Source: Corticibacter populi (GTDB taxonomy: Bacteria > Pseudomonadota > Gammaproteobacteria > Burkholderiales > Burkholderiaceae_C). Taken from it: a DNA stretch of 64,000 nucleotides. Shown here piece after piece: positions 29,259 to 38,029 of the stretch. The position numbers and the translations under genes are program-made. The stretch's first letter is position 1. Each line of letters opens with the position of its first letter. The notes below the pieces were generated by a model. That model was given only the letters and a program-made list of their open reading frames with translations. It made no database searches and was not told the DNA's origin. Where the stretch lies: assembly GCF_004217315.1 (NCBI RefSeq), contig NZ_SGWR01000003.1:372001-436000 (forward strand), written 5' to 3'.

Positions 29259-30080
29259 TCAGTCGAGGCCGAGCTTGCCGCGCAGCGTCGAGAGGTCTTC
29301 GGCCAGCTTGTTGATGGCGGCGGCCAGCGTGGTGCGGTCCTTGTCGGTCAGCTTCTCATAGGAAACATAACCCTTGCCGTCGGCGGCTTCGTAGGTCTTC
29401 AGGATGTCGTAGACAGTCTTGAAATTCTTGTCGACTTCGGCGAGGAAGGCCGGTTCCTTGTTCTCGATGAGCGGGCGCACCAGCTCGACGATCTTGTAGG
29501 AGCCATCGGTGTTGGCCTTGAAGTCCCACAGGTCAACCTTGCTGTAGCGATTTTCCTCGCCGGAGATCTTGGTGGCGGCCACTTCCTCCATCAGCACGGC
29601 GGCGCCGCCCACCACCACTTCGGGGGGGAAGGTCAGCTTGGCGATGCGCGACTGCAGCTCCTGCACGTCGGCCAGCAGCTTGTCGGCCACCGGCTTGACG
29701 TCAGCGGCGCTGTTCCCGACCCACAGGCTGTATTCGATGCGGTGAAAGCCCGGGAAGGCCGGGTCCTTCTCCGCATGCTCGTAGTCGTCGGCGCGCGAAT
29801 CGATGGACACGTCAAGATCGCTGAAGAGCTCGGCGATCGGCTCGATGCGTTCGTAGGACACGCGGGTCGGCGCGTACAAGGCCTTGGCCTTGTCGATCTC
29901 GCCGGCCTTGACGGCAGCGACGAAAGCGGTGGTGTCCTTGACGAGCTGCTCGACGTTCTCGGAGACGTAGATCTTGTACTCGGCAATCGGCGCGACCAGA
30001 TCGAGCTTGGCGCTGTCCTGGGCCATCACGGCGCCGCTGGCGGCCAGTGCGGCAATGGTGATGAGGTTCTTGAGGGTCAT
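29259..30080 (-). CDS. Second periplasmic M75 (imelysin/EfeO-like) iron protein
   Basis: A 273-residue secreted protein with a cleavable signal peptide (about 1-20, ending AVMA) and a single M75 domain without a cupredoxin part. The metal motif HRIE lies in FPGFHRIEYSLW. Such short EfeO forms (EfeM-type) bind ferrous or ferric iron or heme-related ligands in the periplasm. It is the last gene of the efeU-efeO-efeB unit, 19 bases after efeB, behind AGGAGA. Having both a full EfeO and a short M75 protein in one operon is less common than the plain three-gene set. Confidence 0.88.
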   Translation of the reverse strand: MTLKNLITIAALAASGAVMAQDSAKLDLVAPIAEYKIYVSENVEQLVKDTTAFVAAVKAGEIDKAKALYAPTRVSYERIEPIAELFSDLDVSIDSRADDYEHAEKDPAFPGFHRIEYSLWVGNSAADVKPVADKLLADVQELQSRIAKLTFPPEVVVGGAAVLMEEVAATKISGEENRYSKVDLWDFKANTDGSYKIVELVRPLIENKEPAFLAEVDKNFKTVYDILKTYEAADGKGYVSYEKLTDKDRTTLAAAINKLAEDLSTLRGKLGLD

Positions 30081-30099
30081 GGTGCTTCTCCTGGCTGTA

Positions 30100-31458
30100 T
30101 CAGCCTGTGGTGGTAGACGAAAAGGTGGCGCGGGCGGCGGCGATCAGGCCGCTGCCCAGGTAGTCATCGGGGCCGCTCACGCCGGGCAGTGCGTAGAAAT
30201 AGCCGCCGCCGACGGGCTTGATGTATTCCTCCAGCGGTTCGCCATCGAGCCGGCGCTGCACGGTGATGAAGCCTTGTTCGAGATCGGCCTGGTAGCAGAT
30301 GAACAGCAGGCCCTGGTCGAGCTGGCCGTTCTTCGTGACGCCGTTGGAGTAGTTGAACGGGCGGCGCAGCATCAGGTTGGCGTCGGATTCACCGGTGCGT
30401 GGATTGGCCAGCCGGATATGCGCATCGGGCGGCGTGGCCTCGCCGGCGGGATCCTTGACATAGTCGGGTAGCTCGAATTCGCTGGCATGGGCCTGGTCGA
30501 GCGGCGCGCCGCTCATCTTGGTGCGGCCCATGATCTGCTCTTGCTCGCGCAGCGGTGTGCGGTCCCAGCGCTCGACGAAGTTGCGGATGATGCGCACCGC
30601 CTGGTAGCTGCCGCCATCCGCCCAGCCGGGTTCGGCATGGCCGGGGCCGACCCAGACGATGCGGTCCATCAGGGCGGCGTCGCCGGCATCCGGGTTGGCC
30701 GAGCCGTCGCGGAAACCGAGGAAGTTGCGCGCGCTCTCGACCCGGCCGTCGGGCAGGGGCTGGATCAGCGGCACATTGCCTTCCTGCTTCCAGCGTAGCA
30801 CCAGCTGGTCGGCCAGGTTCTTGAGGATGTCGCGCAGCGCGTGGATGGTGGTGTCCTGCGTGTTGGCGCAGATCTGCAGGCTGAGATCGCCGTGGCACAG
30901 CGCGGCATCCAGCGCATCGTTCGGAAAGCGTGTCATCCGCACGAGGTGCCGTGGCTTGAGGGGCGCCAGCCAGGGGCGGTCGTCGAACAGCGAACTGCCC
31001 AGCGAGACCGTGATGGTCAGCGCGTCCGGCAGCACCTGCGGGCCCAGCAGGCCGGAATCGGCCGGCGGCAGGCGCGGATCGTACGGCGGCGGCGTGCCGC
31101 CCTGCGTGAGAAAGATGCAGCGCTCGGTGAGTCGTTGGAACAGGCGCTCGAGCGCGTCGGGCGTTTCGGCCAGCACGGCGAAGCTGGCCACCATGCCGTT
31201 GGCCGGGCGCGGCGTGGTGATGCCGGCCTGGTGCGGGCCGAAGAAGGCGACGCGGTCATGCACCGAGGCGGCATCGGCCACCGGCGCATTGGTGGCGCTG
31301 CTGCCGTGCGGCGTGGCGTGCTGCGGCACGCTGCTGCAGGCCGGCAGGCCGAGCAGCGGGCCGCCGATGGCAAGGCAGCCGAATCCCATGCCCTGCAGGA
31401 CTTGCCTGCGCTGGACGGGGGCGACTGCGCCGGGGTGGGGAGTAATGGTCTTTTTCAT
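30100..31458 (-). CDS. efeB: EfeB, Tat-exported DyP-type heme peroxidase
   Basis: A 452-residue DyP-type peroxidase. The N terminus has a twin-arginine signal (RRQVLQGMGFG with R17-R18) for folded export to the periplasm. The DyP motif GFRDGSANP is present, as is a distal Arg/Asp region and a C-terminal YFYALPGV block. In the EfeUOB system EfeB oxidises ferrous iron or heme substrates to assist uptake. The start at 31458 is chosen because it begins the Tat signal; the frame continues open upstream for hundreds of codons but only as antisense-like text of efeO and efeU. It sits between efeO and the second M75 gene. Confidence 0.92.
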   Translation of the reverse strand: MKKTITPHPGAVAPVQRRQVLQGMGFGCLAIGGPLLGLPACSSVPQHATPHGSSATNAPVADAASVHDRVAFFGPHQAGITTPRPANGMVASFAVLAETPDALERLFQRLTERCIFLTQGGTPPPYDPRLPPADSGLLGPQVLPDALTITVSLGSSLFDDRPWLAPLKPRHLVRMTRFPNDALDAALCHGDLSLQICANTQDTTIHALRDILKNLADQLVLRWKQEGNVPLIQPLPDGRVESARNFLGFRDGSANPDAGDAALMDRIVWVGPGHAEPGWADGGSYQAVRIIRNFVERWDRTPLREQEQIMGRTKMSGAPLDQAHASEFELPDYVKDPAGEATPPDAHIRLANPRTGESDANLMLRRPFNYSNGVTKNGQLDQGLLFICYQADLEQGFITVQRRLDGEPLEEYIKPVGGGYFYALPGVSGPDDYLGSGLIAAARATFSSTTTG

Positions 31459-31532
31459 CGTCGTGGCTCTCTGTTCTTGGTTTGGGGCGGCGTGCGGCAT
31501 GTCGTGCCTTGTCAATCCCTGTCGGGCCTGGG

Positions 31533-32741
31533 TCACTCCAGCCCCAGCGCCGGGTTGACCTGTGCGATGCCCTGCGCCAACTGCTCCAGCCGCCGGTCCA
31601 GTTCGGCGCGCTGCGCCGGGGCGATTTCGCGGTAGGCCGGGAAAGCGCCATTCACCTGCAATGACTGCAGGGCCTTGTCCAGGCCGTCGAAGTCGGCGCG
31701 TACCCGTGTGGCCAGCTCGGCACTGGCGCCCTGCAGCAGTTCGCCCAGCAGCAACACGCTTTTCGCCATGCCTTCCAGGTTGGCCTGCAGGTCCGCCAGA
31801 TCGCTTTGCGCGTAGGGGTTCTGACCATGCTCGAGCGCGCCGTCGCGCAGGCGCTCGGCCTGCCACAGCGCGCTGCCGGCGAGGTCTTCGGGCTTTTGCT
31901 GCAGCGCGCGGATGCGCCCCTTGAGCTGCCCGGCATCTTCCGCCAGCTGCTGCGCCACCGGCGCCAGGCCATCGAGCGTGTGCTGCTCGAACAAGGCCTT
32001 CTCGAGGCGATGAAAGCCGGTGAAGCCTGGATCCTCCTCGCGGCCTTGCAGGTAGTCGGCTTGCGGGTCGATGCGGGACTCCAGGTCGGCGAAGCGGCCG
32101 GCCACGGCCTCGATGCGTTTGTAGGGCAGGCGGGCCGCCAGCCAATGCGCGCGCGCGGCGTCCAGATCGCCGGCCTCCACCGCCGCGGCCAGTGCCTGGG
32201 CTTCGCGCTCCATCGCATTGCCCTGCATGATGAGGAACACGCGCTGCTCCGACAGCGGACCGATGAAGGACTGCAGCGGCGGACGCAGGCGTTCGGCCTC
32301 GGAGGATGTGGTGGGCGTGACTTCCAGCGTGCCGCGCGGATTGGAGAGCAGCCCGCAAGTGATGGCGAAACTGCCGGGCCTGAGCTTGACCGTCAGCAGC
32401 GAGTGGAAGCCCGGCGCGATGTTCTCGCGCTCGGCCACCACCATCACGCCATCGAGAATTTCCCATTCCAGCGGACGGCGCGAGGCATTGTGGATCTCGA
32501 AGGTGGTCAGGCCGGCCGGCAGCTTGAAATCGGCCGGCTCGCAGCTGCTGTCGCCGACCACCACCTTGTGGATGCTGCCGCGCTGCGGCCCGGTAGCGGT
32601 GCGGGTGGCGTAGTAGAACAGCGCCAGCCCGGCGAGCACCAGCAGCAGGGCCAGGCCCAGGGCCCATGGCACCAGCGCGGAAGGGGCTTTGTCGCGAGGC
32701 TGCTGGGTGGCGGATGGGGTGTCGTGGTGGGGCGTTGTCAT
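31533..32741 (-). CDS. efeO: EfeO, cupredoxin-M75 periplasmic iron-binding protein
   Basis: A 402-residue protein with an N-terminal membrane anchor (about 24-44) instead of an obvious cleavable peptide, a cupredoxin-like domain (about 55-140) and an M75 domain whose HRLE metal motif is in GFTGFHRLEKALF. It passes iron to the EfeU permease. ATG 32741 is used; an in-frame start five codons earlier overlaps the efeU stop. The gene is 11 bases after efeU and 74 before efeB, so the set is an operon. Whether copper/iron sites of the cupredoxin part are complete cannot be told by eye. Confidence 0.92.
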   Translation of the reverse strand: MTTPHHDTPSATQQPRDKAPSALVPWALGLALLLVLAGLALFYYATRTATGPQRGSIHKVVVGDSSCEPADFKLPAGLTTFEIHNASRRPLEWEILDGVMVVAERENIAPGFHSLLTVKLRPGSFAITCGLLSNPRGTLEVTPTTSSEAERLRPPLQSFIGPLSEQRVFLIMQGNAMEREAQALAAAVEAGDLDAARAHWLAARLPYKRIEAVAGRFADLESRIDPQADYLQGREEDPGFTGFHRLEKALFEQHTLDGLAPVAQQLAEDAGQLKGRIRALQQKPEDLAGSALWQAERLRDGALEHGQNPYAQSDLADLQANLEGMAKSVLLLGELLQGASAELATRVRADFDGLDKALQSLQVNGAFPAYREIAPAQRAELDRRLEQLAQGIAQVNPALGLE

Positions 32742-32752
32742 GGCGGTCGATC

Positions 32753-33628
32753 TCACTGCGCATCGGCCGAAGCGCCGGCGCTTTGGGGTTGTTGTTGGGG
32801 TGCCGGGGCCGCGCTGGCGTGCGGGCGCAGGAACAGCACCAGCGCAGGCACCAGATAAAGCAGCCAGGCCAGCAGTTCACCGCGCGTGGGCGATTCGTGG
32901 TAGCCCAGCAAGCCCGACAGCACCGTGCCGGCCACGCTGGCGTTGGGTAGCACCTCGCTCCAGTCGAACACGCGCGTCTGCAGCAGGTTCCAGATGCCCG
33001 CCTCGTGGAGGTTGCGCAGCACGCTTGCAAGCAGGCCGGCGGCGACGAACAGGATGAAGATCCCGGTCCAGCGGAAGAAGCGCCGCAGGTCGAGGCGGAT
33101 GCCACCGTAGTAGATGCCGATGCCCAGCAGCACCGCGACGCCGACGCCGGCCAGGGCGCCGAGCGGCACCGCGCTGCTGCTGCTTTGCTGGAAGATGGCC
33201 AGCAGGAAGAAGACCGATTCCAGACCCTCGCGCGCCACTGCAAAAAAGGCCATGCCGACCAGTGCCCAGGTCGCGCCTGTTCCCGTGCGGCTCTCATGGG
33301 CAAAGGCCGCGTCCATCGAATCGTACAGCTGGGCCTTGATGGAGCGCGCCGCGCCGCGCATCCAGAACACCATCCACGACAGCACCACCACGGCCACCAG
33401 GCCGACGATGGCCTCGAACAGCTCCTGCATCTGCTGCGGGAACTCGCGCCCTGCCAGCAGCACCGCCGCGCCGGCGAACAGCGACAGCGCGATGGCCAGC
33501 AGCACGCCGACCCAGACGGCCGGCAGCCACTGGGTGCGGCCGGTCTGGCGCAGATAACTGGCGATGATGCCGACGATCAGCGCTGCTTCCAGCCCTTCCC
33601 TGAGCATGATGAGAAATGGTGCCAGCAT
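32753..33628 (-). CDS. efeU: EfeU, FTR1-family ferrous iron permease
   Basis: A 291-residue inner-membrane permease with about seven helices and the two REXXE iron motifs of the Ftr1/EfeU family, both REGLE here (residues about 10-14 and in the VAREGLESVFF segment). It carries iron across the inner membrane with EfeO and EfeB. The C-terminal 20 residues are a Pro/Gln/Ala-rich tail. It starts 109 bases after the porin stop on the same strand with no strong hairpin between them, so porin and efe genes may be cotranscribed. Confidence 0.94.
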   Translation of the reverse strand: MLAPFLIMLREGLEAALIVGIIASYLRQTGRTQWLPAVWVGVLLAIALSLFAGAAVLLAGREFPQQMQELFEAIVGLVAVVVLSWMVFWMRGAARSIKAQLYDSMDAAFAHESRTGTGATWALVGMAFFAVAREGLESVFFLLAIFQQSSSSAVPLGALAGVGVAVLLGIGIYYGGIRLDLRRFFRWTGIFILFVAAGLLASVLRNLHEAGIWNLLQTRVFDWSEVLPNASVAGTVLSGLLGYHESPTRGELLAWLLYLVPALVLFLRPHASAAPAPQQQPQSAGASADAQ

Positions 33629-33737
33629 GTCGTGTGGTCCTAAGAATGGTGGCGCAGGCCGCGGGCGCCGTGCCGCAGCGTCCCGTGGATGGGGCGGCGC
33701 GCCGTTGCCGCCGCGGTGGCGGGGCTATGCCCCGGGC

Positions 33738-34721
33738 TCAGAAGTAGTGGCGCAGGCCGATCGCGAAGGCCTTGAGGTCCTGGCCGGCGCGCGCCACACC
33801 GGCGTCCTCGCCGTAGAAGGCGTTGCGGCCGTTGTCGAGCTCGGTGTAGAGCGCATAGACCTTGGTGCGCTTGCTGAAGTTGTAATTCCAGGCCAGCGTC
33901 CATTGCGTGGCGGCGCTGCCGGCCACCTTCTTGTACTTGTCGGCGTGGCCGACGTTGAGATGGAACTCCGAGTTGCCCAGGTTGTAGATGCCGACCAGGC
34001 GGTAGTTGTTGCGCTGGCCGCCGTCGTCGACCCAGCCGTTCTTGTCGCGCTGCCAGTAGCCGCCGAACTGGAAGTCGCCCAGCGAGTAGAGGGCGCGCAG
34101 GCTGACCTGGTCGGCCTGGTCATAGTCGACATACGAAGCCGCCAGCGACAGGTCGCCGACATCGTAGTTGGCGATCAGCTCGTAGGCATTCTTCTTGACG
34201 CCATCCTGCTGCAGGCGGTCGTCCTTGCTGCTCAGGCCCAGCTCCAGCACGAGGCCGCCGAATTCCGGCGAGACGTAGCCGATGTGGTGATCGGCCGGCA
34301 TGATGTCGGCGAACAGCCAGTCGGCCGAGGTGCCGACGTTGTCGTTGTGCAGGCTGATTTCTTCGACGATGGTCTTGAACGACTGCCCGCCGTAGTTGCC
34401 CAGGCGCACCCGACCCCAGCCACCACCCAACCAAACCTCGGACTGGCTGCCGAAGCCATCGGCGGCGCCGCTGGTGCTGTCGATGTCCATTTCGAAGAGG
34501 AAGCCGGCCTTGAGGCCGCTGCCGAGGTCTTCCTCGCCCTGGAAGCCCAGGTTCGAGCCGTTGTTGCGCAGTTCGTTGTGGGCCGAACTGCCGCTGAGCT
34601 TGACGTGCTCGGCGGTGGTGTTGACGCGGCCATAGATGGAGACGGAACTCTGGGCCCAGGCGGAATGGGCGCCACACAGGGCCATCACGGCGATGGCCGA
34701 TACGAGGGAGCGGTTTTTCAT
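33738..34721 (-). CDS. Gram-negative trimeric porin (porin_4 type)
   Basis: A 327-residue outer-membrane beta-barrel: signal peptide (about 1-22, ending AWAQ), then SSVSIYGRVNTTAEHV, the first strand typical of Burkholderiales porins, the NLGFQGEEDLGSGLKAGF block and a C-terminal Phe strand GLRHYF needed for BAM recognition. ATG 34721 (MKNRSL) begins the signal; a longer frame to 34823 adds unrelated residues. It diffuses small polar solutes. The position upstream of efeU and a Fur-like site 198 bases before the start suggest iron-linked control, which is inferred. Confidence 0.92.
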   Translation of the reverse strand: MKNRSLVSAIAVMALCGAHSAWAQSSVSIYGRVNTTAEHVKLSGSSAHNELRNNGSNLGFQGEEDLGSGLKAGFLFEMDIDSTSGAADGFGSQSEVWLGGGWGRVRLGNYGGQSFKTIVEEISLHNDNVGTSADWLFADIMPADHHIGYVSPEFGGLVLELGLSSKDDRLQQDGVKKNAYELIANYDVGDLSLAASYVDYDQADQVSLRALYSLGDFQFGGYWQRDKNGWVDDGGQRNNYRLVGIYNLGNSEFHLNVGHADKYKKVAGSAATQWTLAWNYNFSKRTKVYALYTELDNGRNAFYGEDAGVARAGQDLKAFAIGLRHYF

Positions 34722-35187
34722 GACTGAATGAACGATTGGCGTGGTCTTGCCACGGACTTTTCCATGCCAGTCGATCATTGGTGGGCCTCGGCTGGCTCCT
34801 CTGCCTGCATGGTTGGCAGGCAATCTGCTTCAACCGCCTGGTGTCGTTCCTGTCGCGCCAAAGAGTGGTAGCCGGTTGAATCAGGATGGATTCTAGCGCT
34901 CGGAATCACGACTTGGAATGATAATTAGTTTCAGATGCGTGAATGTCCATTTGCCGCAATCGTGTATTGATGCACGTCAAAGGTGCATCGCACCGCCATC
35001 GGGCGGGCGTTGCGCAGCTGCGACGCGATCGGTGTGAAACGAGGGAAGGTCAGCAAGACCCGGCCGGAAGGCGCGGGTTCACGCGGTGACACGGGTTTCG
35101 CGGGCCTTTTCTAGGGGAAACACTGGTTTTGGCTGCAACCGCCTGTGCTGGCGCAGGCATACGCTCGGCGGGCGCGACGCACCATAG
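34722..35187. other. 466-bp region between porin and cstA relic
   Basis: No gene is supported here. The left part is the porin promoter and leader, with a Fur-like site at 34919-34933. The right part (about 34950-35187) shows no start codon with a convincing frame and probably includes further decayed cstA DNA, since the cstA-like reading opens right after an in-frame stop at 35185-35187. Confidence 0.5.
34919..34933. promoter_or_regulatory. Fur-like box upstream of porin-efe genes
   Basis: TGATAATTAGTTTCA matches the 7-1-7 Fur consensus TGATAAT-N-ATTATCA at 12 of 14 defined positions. It is 198 bases upstream of the porin start. If used, low iron would induce the porin and possibly the efe genes behind it. 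Confidence 0.45.
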
Positions 35188-35478
35188 CGGGGCGCTGCGC
35201 AGAACAAGATCTTCGCGGGAGACAGCAAGGTCAACACGGACGAAAACCGGGGGCTCGGCCACCTGGGCTGGTTCCCGCTGGCACTTCTGGGAGGCATGGG
35301 CCTCGGCGTCGTGGCATTGCGCCGCGGCGAGAGCATCAATGCGCTCTGGCTGGTGCTGTGCACCCAGGCGGCGGCGCTGATCACGCTGCTCGATCCGAAC
35401 CCGGAGACGGGCTTCGTCGCGCAGGGCCGCATCGAGCGCGAAACACCGTTCCAGCCCATCCCGGGCGAGGCGGCCTGA
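35188..35478 (+). pseudogene. 3' relic of cstA (carbon starvation protein)
   Basis: An open stretch of about 96 codons without a proper start. It encodes two hydrophobic segments and ends with [14 protein letters not shown], closely like the DKETPYVPVP end of CstA-type pyruvate/peptide transporters; [11 protein letters not shown] resembles the CstA DPKIGFLA block. The next reading frame is a YbdD/YjiX start, the gene that normally follows cstA. More than 85 percent of cstA is missing, so this is a dead remnant. Identification rests on the tail motif and order, not on an alignment. Confidence 0.6.
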
Positions 35479-35510
35479 GCGCGGAACGCGCAGAAGAGGA
35501 GCCAGCGCAT

Positions 35511-35660
35511 ATGTTCAGCAACCTCCGGCAGTTGCGCAGCGTGGGCGCCTACCTCGGGCAGGCCGTCCGCATGATGGTCGGTATGCCGGACTACGGCACT
35601 TGCGTCGAGCACATGAAGGCGACCCATCCGGGGCCGCCCTACATGAGCTCCCGCTACGGC
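35511..35660 (+). pseudogene. Truncated ybdD/yjiX
   Basis: ATG 35511 follows AGGAG and encodes [20 protein letters not shown] then [21 protein letters not shown], the N-terminal two-thirds of the small YbdD/YjiX family that partners CstA. The usual TYEEFFRERQ segment and Cys-Cys end are missing; after PYM the frame runs on into DNA that is the antisense of the LysR gene. The LysR stop at 35654 lies at the break. The gene is therefore broken at its 3' end. Confidence 0.72.
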
Positions 35661-36565
35661 GTCGGCAGCAGCCCGGCCGGGCCGCCGCCGAGTTTCTCGC
35701 GGCTCAACTCCAGCCATTTGAGCGCCGCCGGCGAGAGCGTGCGCTGGCGCGGCCAGGCCAGCGCGAGCTGCCAGAGCGTGCCCTCGTCCTGGCGGATCGG
35801 GATGAAGCGCGTCTGGCGCTGGGCCTGCTGGGGCACCATCAGCTCCGGTAGAAAGGCCACGCCGTAGCCGGCCGCCACCAGCGCGATGACGAAGTCCACC
35901 TGGCCGCTGTGCGTGGCCTCGCGCGGCTCGAAACCCTGCTGCATGCAGGCATGGCGCAACTGGGCATTGAGGGCGAAGCCAGCCTCGTAGAAGATGAACG
36001 GCGTCTCGGCCAGCTCGGCCAGCGCGATCTCCTGGCAGCCCGCCAGCGGGTGGTCGGTGGCCAGCACGGCCACCAGCCGGCTCTGGAAGACGAACTGGGC
36101 CTCCAGCGCCTCGGGCACGGGCAGCAGCGTGGCGGCCAGCTCGATGTCGCCGCGCAGCAACAATTCCTCCAGGCGGCGGCTGCCTTGCTCGACCAGTTGG
36201 ATGTCGATCTGCGGATAGCGCTGGCGGAAGGTCACGAAGAGTGGTGCAAACAGGCTGGCACTGCCCAGCGGCGGCAGGCCCAGCCGCAGCACGCCGCGCT
36301 GCAGCCCCTGCAACTCGGCCAGTTCGTCGCGCATGCGCTGGGCCTCTTCGAGCATGTTGCGGGCATGCTGCAACACCAGTTCCCCGGCGCTGGTGGGGCG
36401 CAGCGGGGTCATGCTGCGCTCGAGCAGCACCACGCCCAGTTCCTCCTCGAGCTGGTGCACGGCCTTGCTGACGGTCGACTGGCTGGCGTGGCTGGTAGTC
36501 GCGGCGGCAGTGAAGCTGCCGGTGCGAACCACCTCGGAGAACATGTGCAGAAGACGCAGGCGCAT
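35654..36565 (-). CDS. LysR-family regulator divergent from lrgA-lrgB
   Basis: A 303-residue LysR protein with an N-terminal winged helix (about 1-62, [14 protein letters not shown] and [16 protein letters not shown]) and a full effector domain (about 90-295, with [15 protein letters not shown]). It is divergent from the lrgA-lrgB pair 78 bases away, as CidR-type regulators often are, and so probably controls it. Its 3' end abuts the broken ybdD relic. The start at 36565 gives the standard LysR N terminus; longer frames are not supported. Confidence 0.88.
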   Translation of the reverse strand: MRLRLLHMFSEVVRTGSFTAAATTSHASQSTVSKAVHQLEEELGVVLLERSMTPLRPTSAGELVLQHARNMLEEAQRMRDELAELQGLQRGVLRLGLPPLGSASLFAPLFVTFRQRYPQIDIQLVEQGSRRLEELLLRGDIELAATLLPVPEALEAQFVFQSRLVAVLATDHPLAGCQEIALAELAETPFIFYEAGFALNAQLRHACMQQGFEPREATHSGQVDFVIALVAAGYGVAFLPELMVPQQAQRQTRFIPIRQDEGTLWQLALAWPRQRTLSPAALKWLELSREKLGGGPAGLLPTP

Positions 36566-36643
36566 GATGCATTCCAATATCGAATTGATGTTATGAATAT
36601 TATTCTCTATGAGAATAAATGAGCCAGGAGTATCTTTGTTGCC

Positions 36644-37165
36644 ATGCAACATTTTTCTTCGCTTCGCCGGCGTCTGATGGCGTCCTGGCAGGATTGGCAC
36701 TGGCCCGAGGATCGCTCGGCCGCCGGTCTGTGGCATGCACTGCGTGCCAGTGTGCCGTTCCAGATCCTGCTGCTGGTAGGACTTTGGTGGGGGGCGCTGC
36801 TGCTGATGCGGCTGGCCGGCCTGGCCCAGCTTGCCGGCGTCGCCGGCATGTTCCTGCTGTGGATCGCGCTGATCAACAACTGGGTGCCGCTGGCCAGCGT
36901 GCGTGCCGGTGCCAACTGGCTGATCCGTCACATGCTGCTGTTCTTCATCCCGGCGGTGCTGGTGATCCTGGACCACCGCGAGCTGATGGGCTGGATCGGC
37001 GTCAAGCTGTTCCTGGTGATCGTGCTCGGCACGGTGGTGGTGATGGCCTGCACGGCCCTGTCGATCGAGTGGTGCCTGCGCCTGCACCGGCACCGCCAAG
37101 CCATGCAGCGCCTGCGCCGTCAGCGCTTGGCGCTGGCGCCGCAAGGAGGCCGTGATGTGGCTTGA
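36644..37165 (+). CDS. CidA/LrgA family membrane protein
   Basis: A 173-residue protein with four hydrophobic helices (about 36-57, 62-82, 91-110, 118-140) and a basic, Arg-rich C-terminal tail. It shows the family core LINNWVPLASVRAGANWLIRHM and LFFIPAVLVILDH. CidA/LrgA proteins resemble holins and, with LrgB, affect autolysis or export small metabolites such as pyruvate and acetate. It overlaps the next gene by 11 bases, so the two are translationally coupled. The N-terminal 35 residues are longer and more charged than in most relatives. Confidence 0.87.
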   Translation: MQHFSSLRRRLMASWQDWHWPEDRSAAGLWHALRASVPFQILLLVGLWWGALLLMRLAGLAQLAGVAGMFLLWIALINNWVPLASVRAGANWLIRHMLLFFIPAVLVILDHRELMGWIGVKLFLVIVLGTVVVMACTALSIEWCLRLHRHRQAMQRLRRQRLALAPQGGRDVA

Positions 37166-37850
37166 CATCCTGCTCTGGTCGGTTTTGACGCTGGCCGTGT
37201 ATTTCGTGGCCCGGCGCATCTATCTGGTGATGCCGCGCTGGTGGACCTCGCCGCTGCTGCTGGCGCCCGCAGTGCTGATGCTGGTGATGCTGGCGCTGCA
37301 CGTGAGCTACGGCGAATACATCCGTGGCACGCATTGGCTGATCCTCATGCTGGGGCCGGTGACGGTGGCCTTTGCCGTGCCGATCTACGAGCAGCGCGAA
37401 CTGCTGCGCCGCTACTGGGCCGTGCTGCTGCTCGGGGCGCTGGTGGGCAGCAGCGTCTCGTTGCTGAGTGCCTGGCTGCTGGCGCGCGGGCTGGATCTCT
37501 CGCCGCAGTTGCAGCGCAGCCTGATGCCGCGCTCGGTGACCACCCCGTTTGCCGTGACGGTTTCCGACCGGCTCGGCGGCATGCCCGATCTGACCTCCGC
37601 CTTCGTGATCGCCACGGGCCTGTGCGGCGCGGCGCTGGGCAGCGGCCTGCTGCGCTACCTGCGGCTGCGCTCGGGCATTGCGCGTGGCGCGCTGTTCGGC
37701 ATGGGTGCGCACGGCGCCGGCGTGGCCCGCGCCCAGGAACTGGGCGTGCAGGAGGGCACGGTGGCCGGGCTGGTGATGATCCTTGCCGGCCTGATGAACC
37801 TGGCCCTGTTGCCGCTGGTGAGCCTGCTGCTGAACTGGCATCTGGGCTGA
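37155..37850 (+). CDS. LrgB family membrane protein
   Basis: A 231-residue LrgB homologue with about six helices and the marks RSVTTPFAVTVSDRLGG and GMGAHGAGVARAQELG, which line the conserved C-terminal domain. It works with the LrgA-type protein. GTG at 37152 and ATG at 37155 are adjacent; the ATG is preferred behind AAGGAGG (overlapping the end of lrgA). A mobile-type repeat begins 10 bases after its stop. The old cstA relic upstream is suggestive because LrgAB and CstA both relate to pyruvate in some bacteria. Confidence 0.9.
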   Translation: MWLDILLWSVLTLAVYFVARRIYLVMPRWWTSPLLLAPAVLMLVMLALHVSYGEYIRGTHWLILMLGPVTVAFAVPIYEQRELLRRYWAVLLLGALVGSSVSLLSAWLLARGLDLSPQLQRSLMPRSVTTPFAVTVSDRLGGMPDLTSAFVIATGLCGAALGSGLLRYLRLRSGIARGALFGMGAHGAGVARAQELGVQEGTVAGLVMILAGLMNLALLPLVSLLLNWHLG

Positions 37851-37860
37851 GCCGCCATGG

Positions 37861-38026
37861 CTAGTGTCGTGAATCAGAAGTTCGTCTCATAAAGATGCCG
37901 AGAATCGTCGCCATGCTGCGTGACAAATCCTCATGATAGCGATGGCTATCACTGCGGTTTGCGCCTTGCCTGACAACGATTTCGACATCTTTATTGATTC
38001 AACGGACTTCCAATTCACGACACTAG
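37861..38026. mobile_element. 166-bp MITE-like element with CTAG ends
   Basis: CTAGTGTCGTGAAT (37861-37874) is exactly inverted at 38013-38026, and the homology continues inward (ATAAAGATG.CGA.AATCGT on both arms), so nearly the entire element is an imperfect palindrome. Both ends read CTAG, with TA as a likely duplicated target, as for IS630/Tc1-type transposons. No transposase is encoded. It fills the gap between convergent lrgB and the SLC13 gene. Family assignment is inferred from end structure only. Confidence 0.7.
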
Positions 38027-38029
38027 CCA

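Noticed and set aside
31459-33303. Upstream extension of the efeB reading frame
   Set aside because: It runs out of frame through efeO and efeU; EfeB has a clear Tat signal starting at 31458.
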